From Cyclobacteriaceae bacterium (lineage in GTDB: Bacteria; Bacteroidota; Bacteroidia; Cytophagales; Cyclobacteriaceae), in assembly GCA_027533395.1 (NCBI GenBank), contig JAPZUF010000002.1, forward strand, positions 124,001 to 188,000: a stretch of 64,000 bases of DNA. Direction: 5' to 3'. The position numbers were made by a program, and so were the translations under genes. The notes beneath the pieces are model-generated. The model ran no database searches and was not told the DNA's origin. It saw only the letters and a list, made by a program, of their open reading frames with translations. This document shows, one piece after another, positions 33,593-42,738 of this stretch. The first letter of the stretch is position 1. Each line of letters starts with the position of its first letter.

Positions 33593-34030
33593 ATGTATAC
33601 AGGTTTATTTCATTCTCACTCAGGTTTGCGCTATATCGTTCTTGTGTTGTTGCTGTTAGTAGTTGTACGCAGTGCAGCGGGCTTTTTCGGTAAAAAGAGT
33701 TTTACTAAGGCAGATGATAAACTTAGTCTTTTCCTGTTCATTAGTACCCACATTCAGTTATTACTAGGTATTGTTTTATACTTTGTGAGTCCGTGGGTGA
33801 AGTGGGGAAGCGACACCATGAAAGTGGCAGAAACCAGATACTGGACTGTTGAGCATTTGATTGGCATGTTAATAGCGATTGGTTTGATTACTGTGGCTAG
33901 GATTTCTTCTAAGAAATTACCTGATGATTTATCTAAGCACCGCAGAATGTTTATTTTCAACCTGGCTGCTTTATTGATTATTGTATTAACCATTCTACAA
34001 AGCGGAAGACCAGTATTTATCCTCTTTTAG
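33593..34030 (+). CDS. Cytochrome b561-like four-helix membrane protein
   Basis: A 145-residue protein with four TM helices and histidines at the positions expected for haem: HSHSGLRY (helix 1), ISTHIQLLLG (helix 2), VEHLIGML (helix 3) and LSKHRRMF. This matches small proteins annotated as cytochrome b/b561-like in Bacteroidota. Haem binding is inferred from the pattern and not proven. It is followed 33 bases later by an OmpA-family gene, and starts divergent from the channel gene. Confidence 0.7.
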   Translation: MYTGLFHSHSGLRYIVLVLLLLVVVRSAAGFFGKKSFTKADDKLSLFLFISTHIQLLLGIVLYFVSPWVKWGSDTMKVAETRYWTVEHLIGMLIAIGLITVARISSKKLPDDLSKHRRMFIFNLAALLIIVLTILQSGRPVFILF

Positions 34031-34063
34031 TTGAGCGTTATTTTTGCTTAAAACCCCTCTCTC

Positions 34064-35824
34064 ATGTTACAGTATTTTTCAACTTGTTTGCTTTTTTTAC
34101 TTCTCACTTTTGTAACGCACGCACAATTTGCACCACGTTATGAGTTGGTAAAATTGAACAAAGAAATCAATACGCATTACCACGAAGCAGCGCCAGTTAT
34201 TTCGCAGGATGGTAAGAAGTTGTATTTCTTTGTGCACAATCATCCTGAAAATAATTATGGCAAAGAAGGTAGTGATGATATATGGGTTTCTACTATAAAC
34301 GAGAAAGGAGAGTGGGGTGCAGCACAACATTTAGGAGCACCCTTTAACATACACAGAAGCAACCAAGTGTTTACCACTTTACCGGATGGTTCAATCTTTA
34401 TTAAAGGTGGCAGAAAAAAAGACACAAAAGGATTTTCTATAGTATCTGCCAATGGAGCTTTAACTGAAATTGAAATTCCAGGATTTTTAGAAATGAATAA
34501 AGGACGTTTTTATGGTGCCTCCATGTCTTCGGATATGAGTCACATCGTTCTTTTCTTTAGTGAAATACCGACCAGCACACGCAGTAGTTTATACATCAGC
34601 AATAAAACAGATAATGGTACATGGACTAAGCCTGTTAAATTAAACATATCTGTAAAGGATGATGATTGCGGACCGTTTATCGGAATGGATAATCAGACTT
34701 TGTATTTTGCCAGCGATAGAAATTTACCTGGCAAGAGAGGTAAACTGGATATTTATAAAACAACACGTTTGGATGACTCGTGGCAAAAATGGTCTCAACC
34801 TGAAAACATGGGGTCATCGATCAACACAGCCGCAGAAGAATTATACTTCTGCATGGATAACCAAAATAATGTATTTACCAGCAGGGCTAATTCAACTATT
34901 GACGGGGGCAACTTAGATTTATTTAAATTGATTCCTAAAAATGTAAAGGTAACGTTGCAGGTAAATGTATTGAATAAGAAAACGAGTTCGCCTATTTTGG
35001 CAACTGTTCAATTAGAACAAGATGGTAAAGCTGAAACCTTTAAAACCAAAGCTGACGGTAAGTTTAGCAAGCGCATAAACGAACTTGCTATGTATATGTT
35101 GGCTACTAGCGCGGATGGATTCATTACCGACAATCAAGACATTATTGTTCCTGCACCGCAGCGCGATACAACTTTAGTGGTGGATGTTTACTTGCAACCT
35201 ATTGCTAAAAAATTAATGGTGATGGGCAATGTGTTGAATAAGAAAACTGAAGAAACAATTCCACAGGCCAAAGTAGTGTTGAGTGTAAAAGGAAAAAAGA
35301 ATAGTCAACTCAATCTTGTAACAAATGAAGGAAAGTTTGAGCAAGAGTTAAAAGACTTAAATTGGTATTATGTAACTGGTAGTGCTGAAGGATTTTTGTC
35401 GGCCACGGATTCAGTATATGTAGATGATGAAGAAAATACATCTTTCATTAAAAATATTTACTTAGAACCGATTGAAGTTGGTTTAACGGTGCGATTGAAA
35501 AACATTTATTTTGATTTTGATAAGACAACTTTGAAGAAAGAATCCTATCCGGAGTTAAATAAAGTAGTTGATTTCCTCAAACAAAACCCTTCAGTAGAAA
35601 TAGAAATTGCAGGACATACCGACAATAAAGGTTCGGATGAGTATAACTTGAATTTGTCTCAGGGTCGTTCGCAGTCTGTAGTCGATTATATTGTTTCACA
35701 AGGTATTGATCGCAGTAGATTAACTGCGCAAGGTTATGGAGAAGGTAAGCCTATTGATAGTAATGATTCAGACGAAGGCAGGGCAAATAACCGAAGAGTG
35801 GAATTTACGGTGTTGAAGAAGTAA
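34064..35824 (+). CDS. OmpA family protein with PD40-like N-terminal repeats
   Basis: A 586-residue exported protein. Signal peptide about 1-20 (CLLFLLLTFVTHAQ). PD40/WD40-like beta-propeller repeats occupy about 25-295 (AAPVISQDGKKLYFFVHN, DDCGPFIGMDNQTLYFASD, AAEELYFCMDNQNNVFTS). Two carboxypeptidase-regulatory-like repeats span about 300-475 (NVLNKKTSSPILATVQL, NVLNKKTEETIPQAKVV). A C-terminal OmpA peptidoglycan-binding domain follows, with IYFDFDKTTLKKES and EIAGHTDNKGSDEYNLNLSQGR. It probably anchors an outer-membrane complex to the cell wall. Length and layout are typical of Bacteroidota. Confidence 0.93.
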   Translation: MLQYFSTCLLFLLLTFVTHAQFAPRYELVKLNKEINTHYHEAAPVISQDGKKLYFFVHNHPENNYGKEGSDDIWVSTINEKGEWGAAQHLGAPFNIHRSNQVFTTLPDGSIFIKGGRKKDTKGFSIVSANGALTEIEIPGFLEMNKGRFYGASMSSDMSHIVLFFSEIPTSTRSSLYISNKTDNGTWTKPVKLNISVKDDDCGPFIGMDNQTLYFASDRNLPGKRGKLDIYKTTRLDDSWQKWSQPENMGSSINTAAEELYFCMDNQNNVFTSRANSTIDGGNLDLFKLIPKNVKVTLQVNVLNKKTSSPILATVQLEQDGKAETFKTKADGKFSKRINELAMYMLATSADGFITDNQDIIVPAPQRDTTLVVDVYLQPIAKKLMVMGNVLNKKTEETIPQAKVVLSVKGKKNSQLNLVTNEGKFEQELKDLNWYYVTGSAEGFLSATDSVYVDDEENTSFIKNIYLEPIEVGLTVRLKNIYFDFDKTTLKKESYPELNKVVDFLKQNPSVEIEIAGHTDNKGSDEYNLNLSQGRSQSVVDYIVSQGIDRSRLTAQGYGEGKPIDSNDSDEGRANNRRVEFTVLKK

Positions 35825-35836
35825 TTATAAGGAGAT

Positions 35837-36613
35837 TTATACGTTGCCGTCAAAGAAATTTTTGAAGTCGGCCACTTTTTCTCTGCTCACGATGATTTCA
35901 TCTGGCCATTGTATGTGTGTCTTAATTTTTAAGCGACTATTACTATGAACATTCACTTCCTGAATGGCATTGATGTTGAGTAAATAACTTCTGTTGATTC
36001 TAAAAAATAAAGTAGGGTCAACGAGTTCTTCTAACTGTTCTATCGTATAATCTACAATGAACTTTCGCGCTTCAATATTAACGAGATAAACATCTCGTCC
36101 ATCAGCATAAAATAAAGCAATTTCATCTGAGGTAATTGATTTAATGCGATCGCCAACCTTTACCATGAATCTGCTTTTATACTCTTTGGTTGAGTTACTC
36201 AGCGTTTCTTTAAGTTTTGATTGTAAAGAACTATCGGTTTGGAATTGCTGTGCTAATGATTCCAATTTTTTCAAACTTGTTTCAAGATCTGCGTATGTGA
36301 TGGGTTTAAGTAAATAATCTAATGCTTTGGCTTTAAAAGCTTGCAGTGCAAAATCATTATAAGCAGTAACGAAAATGATAGGTTTTACAATCTTTACTTT
36401 TTCTATTATTTCAAAACTTTGTCTATCGTGCAGTTGAATATCCATGAAGATAACGTCAGCCAAGTCTTGGTTTTCCTCGAGCCATTCGATAGCAGCAGGA
36501 ACGGTGTTGAGCACAGCCAGAATTTTAACATCGCTATTATACCGAAGCAGATACCTTTGCAGTTTTTCCACTGCAGGGCTTTCGTCTTCGATTATCACCA
36601 TGTTTTTAAACAT
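35837..36613 (-). CDS. LytTR family response regulator
   Basis: A 258-residue two-component regulator. Receiver domain about 5-120 with the acidic pair IIEDE, phospho-acceptor D58 in VIFMDIQL, FVTAYNDFA and the conserved Lys in DYLLKPI. LytTR DNA-binding domain about 150-255 with ALFYADGRDVYLV, FFRINRSYLLNI and SREKVADFKNFF. Last gene of a four-gene operon with a repeat protein and two LytS-type sensors; the gap to the preceding gene is 12 bases. Target genes unknown, and the adjacent permease genes are candidates. Confidence 0.93.
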   Translation of the reverse strand: MFKNMVIIEDESPAVEKLQRYLLRYNSDVKILAVLNTVPAAIEWLEENQDLADVIFMDIQLHDRQSFEIIEKVKIVKPIIFVTAYNDFALQAFKAKALDYLLKPITYADLETSLKKLESLAQQFQTDSSLQSKLKETLSNSTKEYKSRFMVKVGDRIKSITSDEIALFYADGRDVYLVNIEARKFIVDYTIEQLEELVDPTLFFRINRSYLLNINAIQEVNVHSNSRLKIKTHIQWPDEIIVSREKVADFKNFFDGNV

Positions 36614-36625
36614 TATCCGAGTTAT

Positions 36626-37669
36626 TTAATCTTGCGTTAATTGTAGGGCAGGCAATTTAATGAATTGTTCATTACCCGCTTTTACTTGCACAAAAGGTCT
36701 ATCACTAAAAAACGAATAGGCTCTTTGTAATCTGTTAAAAGCTTCTAGGCTTTCTTTGTGTTTCAATAAGCGTTCGTTCAGAGAATGTTCCAGAATTAAA
36801 TAAGCATCTTCTTCATCGTAATACAATTTAAATTGTAGAGGCTTTTGTGTAGTTATTAAAGTATTTCTTACTAATTGATCAATGATAATCAAAAGAGAGC
36901 CCGGTATAATTAAGATAACGTTAGGAATATTTCCATCTAACTGTAAATGTATGTGAGAACTATGTTTTTCTTTCAGCAATTTTAACAAACTTTGGATGAT
37001 GCTTACTTCTTCATGTAGGTTGATTAACTCTTTTTGCTTGTGCATTAAGCCATAGCGATAGATTGAAGCGAGATGATCGATTTGTTCTTCGGCAAATTCT
37101 GGATTGTGGTATAAGTTTGCAATGATGTTTTCTAAACTTTCATAAAGTAAGTCGGGATTAATTTCTGCTTTGAAAGAAATAAAATCTGCCTCTATTTTCT
37201 TTCTAAGGTTTTCTTCAAATTCCAATTGTTTGGCGTTTTCTCTAATTAACAATGTATTGGTGATAAACAAAACAAGGTATAAAACATTGGCAATAGCATA
37301 TAATAGTAAAAACCTTTGAAGTTCTAATTGAGCAATGGAGTAACCAATTACATATTGAAAATAGAAACTGATAACTGCGCCCACTAAAACCAACGCTGCA
37401 ATAAACGCCAATATACTTACACCGATAACTTTTTTAAAAGGAGTATCATTTAATTTCTTTTTTAATTTAAAGAGAGCCAGTATAATTTGAATGCTTTCGA
37501 AGGATATGTAGGTAAGTACGATGCAAACATACAGTTCCTGATTTTGAAATAGTTCTTGTAATTCGAATAATGAGTTATTGAAAAATAGTAACAATACATA
37601 GACCATGAAGCCGAAAACAAATCCGGAAAGCAATCGAAAACCTAAAGAGAAAATAAGGTTACGCTTCAT
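36626..37669 (-). CDS. LytS-type sensor paralogue lacking the phosphorylatable histidine (pseudokinase)
   Basis: A 347-residue membrane protein with four TM helices (about 5-150). Its cytoplasmic region aligns by eye with LytS-type kinases, but the motif that should read INPH reads FKAEINPDLLYESL (Asp at 173). The ATP-binding N-box (normally ENAIKHN) reads DQLVRNTL, and no G-box is recognised. It is therefore probably inactive as a kinase. It overlaps the active sensor gene upstream by 11 bases and is followed by the LytTR gene, so it may act as a partner subunit. Confidence 0.82.
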   Translation of the reverse strand: MKRNLIFSLGFRLLSGFVFGFMVYVLLLFFNNSLFELQELFQNQELYVCIVLTYISFESIQIILALFKLKKKLNDTPFKKVIGVSILAFIAALVLVGAVISFYFQYVIGYSIAQLELQRFLLLYAIANVLYLVLFITNTLLIRENAKQLEFEENLRKKIEADFISFKAEINPDLLYESLENIIANLYHNPEFAEEQIDHLASIYRYGLMHKQKELINLHEEVSIIQSLLKLLKEKHSSHIHLQLDGNIPNVILIIPGSLLIIIDQLVRNTLITTQKPLQFKLYYDEEDAYLILEHSLNERLLKHKESLEAFNRLQRAYSFFSDRPFVQVKAGNEQFIKLPALQLTQD

Positions 37670-38708
37670 GGAAATGGTTTTCTTTTTTAAGACTTTGAAT
37701 TTCAGCGAGAATAGGTAGTAGCACTATAAATTCTTTATCCTGTTTAATAATTAGTTTTTTGTTGGTGAAGAAGCTGTAACGCTGTTCAATGTTTTGTAAA
37801 CCGATTTGTAAACTTTCTTCTTTTATAGTTTTTGTTTGTATCACGTTGCTTACCTCAATATATTCTTGATTGGATTTGATTTGGATAGTTAATGGATTTT
37901 CAATAGACATATCATTATGCTTAATAGCATTTTCGATGAGCAATTGGATTGTAAGTGGAGGAATGGCACTTTCGTACCATGACTGCGGCAACGAAATTTC
38001 TAGTGAAATTTGATTTTCGTACCGTGCTTGCAATAAAAAGAAATAGGCTTTCACAAAATCGAGCTCTTCCTTTAATGGAACTAATTTTTGTTTTTGCCAA
38101 CCTAGTACATATTGAAAAGTGTCTGTCATGCGCCTGATGAACTTTTCGGCCATGTGTGGATTTTTATATATAAGAGAAGAGATAGTATTTAAGCAATTGA
38201 ATAGATAGTGCGGACTAATTTGATTTTTTAAAGATTGAAATTGTAAATTAAGTTGCATTCTCTCTGATTTAACTTTCTCTATTTGTAATACAGAAAAGTA
38301 ATGATAAGCGTAGATGGCACCATAAGTAATTTGATATACTATGCCAAACATGAAAATAATAACCATTAATTTAGGTAACTCCTCTGTAGTATTGATTAAG
38401 TTATATTGAGTAGCCGGATATACAACCAATGTACTAAGTAGAAGGATAATGATAATTCCTGTAATTAAGCGAAGCAAGAAGTACTTTCTCCAGCTAATTA
38501 GTTTATTTAAAATAGAATCAAGAAAGAATTGAAGATAACTTAAAATGAGACCTATTGAGATTGAAGCGAAAATCTTTCCTGGGTGATTGAATGCTGTGCT
38601 TAATTCACCTTGATGTGTAAAATGCCAATAGGTATAAAATAAAAGTGAGGCCAAGGTTCCGATAACCAATGGCCAAGTATGTTTATTTAACTTCAATTTG
38701 GTTGCCAT
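37659..38708 (-). CDS. LytS-type sensor histidine kinase
   Basis: A 349-residue sensor with four TM helices (about 12-150) and a His_kinase domain. FQSLKNQISPHYLFNCLNTI carries phosphorylatable H167, and the N-box IQLLIENAIKHND near 256 binds ATP. The short C-terminal part has GLQNIEQRYSFF, a G-box relic usual in this family. It lacks a periplasmic sensor domain, so the signal is probably sensed in the membrane or by partners. It overlaps the pseudokinase gene by 11 bases and is 36 bases downstream of the repeat protein gene. Confidence 0.93.
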   Translation of the reverse strand: MATKLKLNKHTWPLVIGTLASLLFYTYWHFTHQGELSTAFNHPGKIFASISIGLILSYLQFFLDSILNKLISWRKYFLLRLITGIIIILLLSTLVVYPATQYNLINTTEELPKLMVIIFMFGIVYQITYGAIYAYHYFSVLQIEKVKSERMQLNLQFQSLKNQISPHYLFNCLNTISSLIYKNPHMAEKFIRRMTDTFQYVLGWQKQKLVPLKEELDFVKAYFFLLQARYENQISLEISLPQSWYESAIPPLTIQLLIENAIKHNDMSIENPLTIQIKSNQEYIEVSNVIQTKTIKEESLQIGLQNIEQRYSFFTNKKLIIKQDKEFIVLLPILAEIQSLKKENHFHEA

Positions 38709-38744
38709 TATAAAGTAAATAAAAATACGATATTATTTTATCTA

Positions 38745-40178
38745 TTAGTCAATGGCACGAATAGCTCTTCCATAATAAGTTTCCGATGAAATTTCTTTTG
38801 CTGTTTTTCTGTATTGATTTTTAATCGCTTCATTGGCTACTTTTACTTTAGGTGCAGCTTTTAATAAAACAGTGGTGATATAATGATCTGATGATATTTT
38901 ACTTGTTGCTTGCAAAATACTTTGTAATTGTTCAGTACTTATATCTGATTTATCAATGGCAGCAACTAAAACATTACTTAAATAAAAATCACTACCAATA
39001 TTAGAAGTGTTATCCATTAATACCTGAAAGCTTTCGCTGCTTAAATTTTGGTTTTTAATAATTCTGATAAAAACATCGCTTAAGTAGTGATCGGAACCCA
39101 TGCTATTGGTGTGTTCAATAATGGTGCGCAATTCTTCTGTAGATAAACTTCTTGATACAAGTGTTTGAATAACGGAGGCTTTATAATAGTCGGAACCAAT
39201 ATCATCAATAGCAGTAATAATTTTCTGGTAAGTATTTTTACTCAGTTGTTTATTACTCAATAATTTGTTTAAAAGTTGGGTCATGTAATAATCAGATTCA
39301 ATCGATAAAGCACTCGCTGCAACTTGTTCGGCCATCTCATCAGTTAAGTTTTTACCAAGGGCTGCAGCTAAAACTTCGGTTAAGTAGTAATCGGAATTGA
39401 TAGTTGAGGCTGATGTAAGAATGGCTTTGGTAGATTGCTGATTAAGTTGACTGCTTTTTAATGTTTTTTTCAAAACACTTGCTTTATAGTAATCAGATTC
39501 AATTTCATTAGCTGCAATAGAGATTGCATAAGTTCCTTCAGTAGTTTGAAGAAATTTATCTGTGTTTTTTTCTATAAAACTGGCGAGGTAATAATCGGAG
39601 CTGATACTTTTACTCAAACTTTGAATAACGGTAGGATATTCCTTTGATTGGACTGGTAACTTCAATAACAAGGAAGCATAGTGATGCTTAACATAATCAC
39701 TTTCAAGTTTATCGATTTCCTGTAACACAAGGTTGGTCCCACCTTTTTTGTAAAATCGATTGGTACGACTTTCAGCACCAATTGTGGAAGTCTTCACTAA
39801 ATCCGGCAATATTTCTGCTAACCATTTTCTTCCTTCCGGTTCGTAAGGTTGCTTGCTTCTTCCTTCGTAATATTCTTTCCTTAGAGAATTGCCCTGTGAA
39901 GTGATGATGATTTTTCTTTTATTTCCAAAAACAGTTTTTTCAATTTCTAAATATCCATCTGATGACATACCAATTATGTCACGATCATCTTCAGACACTT
40001 CTATTTCTCCTCTTACTTCAACCTTAAAGTTTTGTAGCGGGCCAAATGAGTTTTGATAAATGATTCTATTGTTATTGTAGCTGATTACTTGTTTAGCCCC
40101 TTCTTGCGCCTGTAGGTTTATACTACCTGCTAGTAGTAGGAAACTGATACATAAAATTGAAAAATTCTTCATAACCAT
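38745..40178 (-). CDS. Exported SDYY-repeat (helical solenoid) protein, first gene of the LytS/LytTR operon
   Basis: A 477-residue exported protein with a signal peptide (about 1-24, ending NLQAQ). A first domain of about 130 residues is beta-rich (NFKVEVRGEIEVSEDDRDII). At least nine helical repeats of about 33-34 residues follow (about 160-455), each beginning SDYY, SDHY, SDFY or SDYV and followed by a pattern like xxxVLxxxL. These suggest an alpha-solenoid similar in principle to HEAT repeats. I do not recognise a named family. It heads the operon of kinase, pseudokinase and regulator, and could present a signal or be its output. Confidence 0.78.
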   Translation of the reverse strand: MVMKNFSILCISFLLLAGSINLQAQEGAKQVISYNNNRIIYQNSFGPLQNFKVEVRGEIEVSEDDRDIIGMSSDGYLEIEKTVFGNKRKIIITSQGNSLRKEYYEGRSKQPYEPEGRKWLAEILPDLVKTSTIGAESRTNRFYKKGGTNLVLQEIDKLESDYVKHHYASLLLKLPVQSKEYPTVIQSLSKSISSDYYLASFIEKNTDKFLQTTEGTYAISIAANEIESDYYKASVLKKTLKSSQLNQQSTKAILTSASTINSDYYLTEVLAAALGKNLTDEMAEQVAASALSIESDYYMTQLLNKLLSNKQLSKNTYQKIITAIDDIGSDYYKASVIQTLVSRSLSTEELRTIIEHTNSMGSDHYLSDVFIRIIKNQNLSSESFQVLMDNTSNIGSDFYLSNVLVAAIDKSDISTEQLQSILQATSKISSDHYITTVLLKAAPKVKVANEAIKNQYRKTAKEISSETYYGRAIRAID

Positions 40179-40275
40179 TATTTTCTCATAACAACGGTAA
40201 AGATTAATCTTTGGTAAACTTTATTAAAATGATATGTATTGAATTGTAAAATTCATGTATTGAATTGCAAAAATT

Positions 40276-40294
40276 AAGCCCGCATTACGGGCTT
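40276..40294 (-). terminator. Terminator after the FtsX permease pair
   Basis: AAGCCCG, loop CATTA, CGGGCTT gives a 7-bp stem just past the stop at 40301. On the minus strand an AATTTTTG stretch follows. Confidence 0.65.
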
Positions 40295-40300
40295 TATGAT

Positions 40301-42736
40301 TTATTCTGATTTTAAACTATCAGCCGGATTTACTCTTGCAGCTTTAACTGCCTGGAAGGATAATGTCATAAAAGCAATAACTAAAGAAGCTACCAGCGTA
40401 AGTAGATATGCAAACCATGGAGTATCTATTTTATATTCAAAATCTTGCAGTATATAATCTGAAACATACCAAGCCACGGGGCTTGCAAGTATAAATGAGA
40501 TTAACACTAACAATAAAAAATCGTTAGCGAGTAATAGGACAATCTGGTTAACACTTGCCCCTAAGGTTTTTCTAATGCCGATTTCTTTTGTTCTTTGAAT
40601 TGCAGCTAGAGAAATTAATCCGAACAAACCTAAACAAGATATAACAATAGAAAGTACAACAGCAGCACTTGCTAGTTTAGTAATTTGTCTTTCTCTTTTA
40701 TAAAAGTTCTCAATGGTTTCGTTTACAAATTGATATTCAAAAGGATAGTCTGGATAAACTTTTTTCCAAGCCATTTCAATCTTTTTTAAGTTTTCCTCTA
40801 ATTCTCGATTGTTATTATCGTAGTTTAACTTTACAGAGAGTTCTGCAAAGTTAGATTTTTCGTAAGCCATATAAACAGGCGATACCTTTGTTTTAAGAGA
40901 TGAAATGTTAAAATCTTTCACTACACCCACAATGGGCACAATGTTGTCATTCACGTTTACAAATTGACCAATGGCTTCGTGAATGTCTAAACCAAATTCT
41001 TTTGCAAGTTGTTCGTTGATTACAATTTCGGTAAGTGTATCTGAGGGATTTGCATATCTGCCTTTTAGCAATTGGATGTTGTATAAATCGAGGTAGTTTT
41101 CATCACCAAATTTTCTAAAAGCATTTACTTCAATTTCTTCATTTCCCTTATTCTTAAATTTAAGTGTGTTACTCGAAAAACCATTTTCTGCTGGTGCCGC
41201 ATTATTTAAACTAAGTTTTTTTATGGCAGGAATTTTCTCGATTTCATTTTTGAAAGTTTGTACTTTATGGATAGGTTCCTCGTAAGGTGTATACATATGA
41301 ATTACGGATTCAGCATTAAAGCCCATGTCTTTCTTTAAAACAAAATCAATTTGTGCAACTAGAACTAATGTGCCTATGATTAAAATCTGTGCAAATCCAA
41401 ATTGGAAAGTAATGAGCACTTTGCGCATGTATTGAGACCGTGAATTGGTTTTATCAATAATGCTTATATTTTTAAGTGCTGTAGCCGGCTTGAAGTCCGT
41501 CATGATAAAGGCTGGATAAGCACCTGCTATTAATCCAATTAATAAAATCAATCCAAGAAGAATTAGCCAAAGTGCAGGGCTTGTAAATTGAATGATTAAA
41601 CCCGATGGAAGAAAATCCTTAAATAAGAGAATGCTTACTTCTGCTAAGGGTACAGCTATAATAGCACTGATAGTTGTTAATAAAATAGATTGAAATAAGA
41701 AATGAATTATTAATTGAAACCGTGAACTACCTAGCACTTTACGAATGCCAATTTCTTTTGCTCGTTTTACAGATTGAGCCGTTTCCAAGTTGATAAAGTT
41801 AATGGCAGCCAATAACAAGATAAGAAAAGCAACACCACACAAAATGTAGAGCGATGGTTTATGTGCAGTATTATTGATGTGGTCAAAAATTCCTAGATCA
41901 CCATTAAAATGAATATCAGACAATGGTTGCTCTTTATAGGAAACCTTCCATCCTTTATCTGTATTAACTTCGTTGTAGCGTTTGTTGGCAGCCTCTATAA
42001 CTTTTTGTAAATCTGAAAGATTTTTATTCTGATGTAACTTTATCATTAAAACCTCGCCACTGTTTGTACTTTGCCAATCATCTCTTGTATAATTTTCTTT
42101 GAATTCCTTTTGAGCCATACTGGGCGCTGACAAATAACAAGCAAAATCAAAATCAGAATTTTGTTGTTCGTTCGCTACAATGCCAGCTACAGAAAATAGT
42201 ACAGAATCTTTTATGACAAATTCCTTATTGAGGTATTGTTCTGGAGAAAGTAATCCAAATAATAATTGCGCAGATTTTTCTGTTAAAATGGCTTTATATG
42301 GATTGTTTAAATCAGTAATATTTCCTGCTAACCATTTTTTAGGAAACAATTGAAAGAAATTACTATCTACAAACGCAATTCCATTTTCTAGTTTAAATTT
42401 TTCCGTTTGCTTACCTGGCCTGAGCTTTACTTGTGTTCCGTAAGTATGGGTTTCTGCTACAAGACCATGCTGTGTAAAATTCTCTTGAAAAAACTGATGT
42501 ACACCTATTGCAACGCCTCTGTTAGTTCCGGTAAAAGTTCCATTAAACTCAGTGTATATCCGATAGATGTTTTCACGATTAGGTATATGCTTATCAAAAC
42601 TCAGCTCATGATGAACTAATAAAAAGATAACCAAGCAAGTACTAATGCCAATGGATAAACCAGTGATATTAATTATTGTGTGGGTTTTATTTTTATTTAA
42701 AACACGTATTAAGAATTTAAAATAATTCTTTATCAT
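40301..42736 (-). CDS. ABC transporter permease, FtsX/MacB-type (about 800-residue class)
   Basis: An 811-residue membrane protein with the same two-unit FtsX layout as the gene at 6698. TM1 is near 20-42 (TIINITGLSIGISTCLVIFLL). A periplasmic MacB-PCD-like domain follows. A TM block at about 290-430 carries ETAQSVKRAKEIGIRKVLGSSRFQ, and a final block at about 685-805 carries AAIQRTKEIGIRKTLGASVNQ. It lies 2 bases downstream of a paralogue, so both are cotranscribed and may form one heterodimeric exporter. The ATPase gene is not present. Substrate unknown. Confidence 0.92.
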   Translation of the reverse strand: MIKNYFKFLIRVLNKNKTHTIINITGLSIGISTCLVIFLLVHHELSFDKHIPNRENIYRIYTEFNGTFTGTNRGVAIGVHQFFQENFTQHGLVAETHTYGTQVKLRPGKQTEKFKLENGIAFVDSNFFQLFPKKWLAGNITDLNNPYKAILTEKSAQLLFGLLSPEQYLNKEFVIKDSVLFSVAGIVANEQQNSDFDFACYLSAPSMAQKEFKENYTRDDWQSTNSGEVLMIKLHQNKNLSDLQKVIEAANKRYNEVNTDKGWKVSYKEQPLSDIHFNGDLGIFDHINNTAHKPSLYILCGVAFLILLLAAINFINLETAQSVKRAKEIGIRKVLGSSRFQLIIHFLFQSILLTTISAIIAVPLAEVSILLFKDFLPSGLIIQFTSPALWLILLGLILLIGLIAGAYPAFIMTDFKPATALKNISIIDKTNSRSQYMRKVLITFQFGFAQILIIGTLVLVAQIDFVLKKDMGFNAESVIHMYTPYEEPIHKVQTFKNEIEKIPAIKKLSLNNAAPAENGFSSNTLKFKNKGNEEIEVNAFRKFGDENYLDLYNIQLLKGRYANPSDTLTEIVINEQLAKEFGLDIHEAIGQFVNVNDNIVPIVGVVKDFNISSLKTKVSPVYMAYEKSNFAELSVKLNYDNNNRELEENLKKIEMAWKKVYPDYPFEYQFVNETIENFYKRERQITKLASAAVVLSIVISCLGLFGLISLAAIQRTKEIGIRKTLGASVNQIVLLLANDFLLLVLISFILASPVAWYVSDYILQDFEYKIDTPWFAYLLTLVASLVIAFMTLSFQAVKAARVNPADSLKSE

Positions 42737-42738
42737 AT

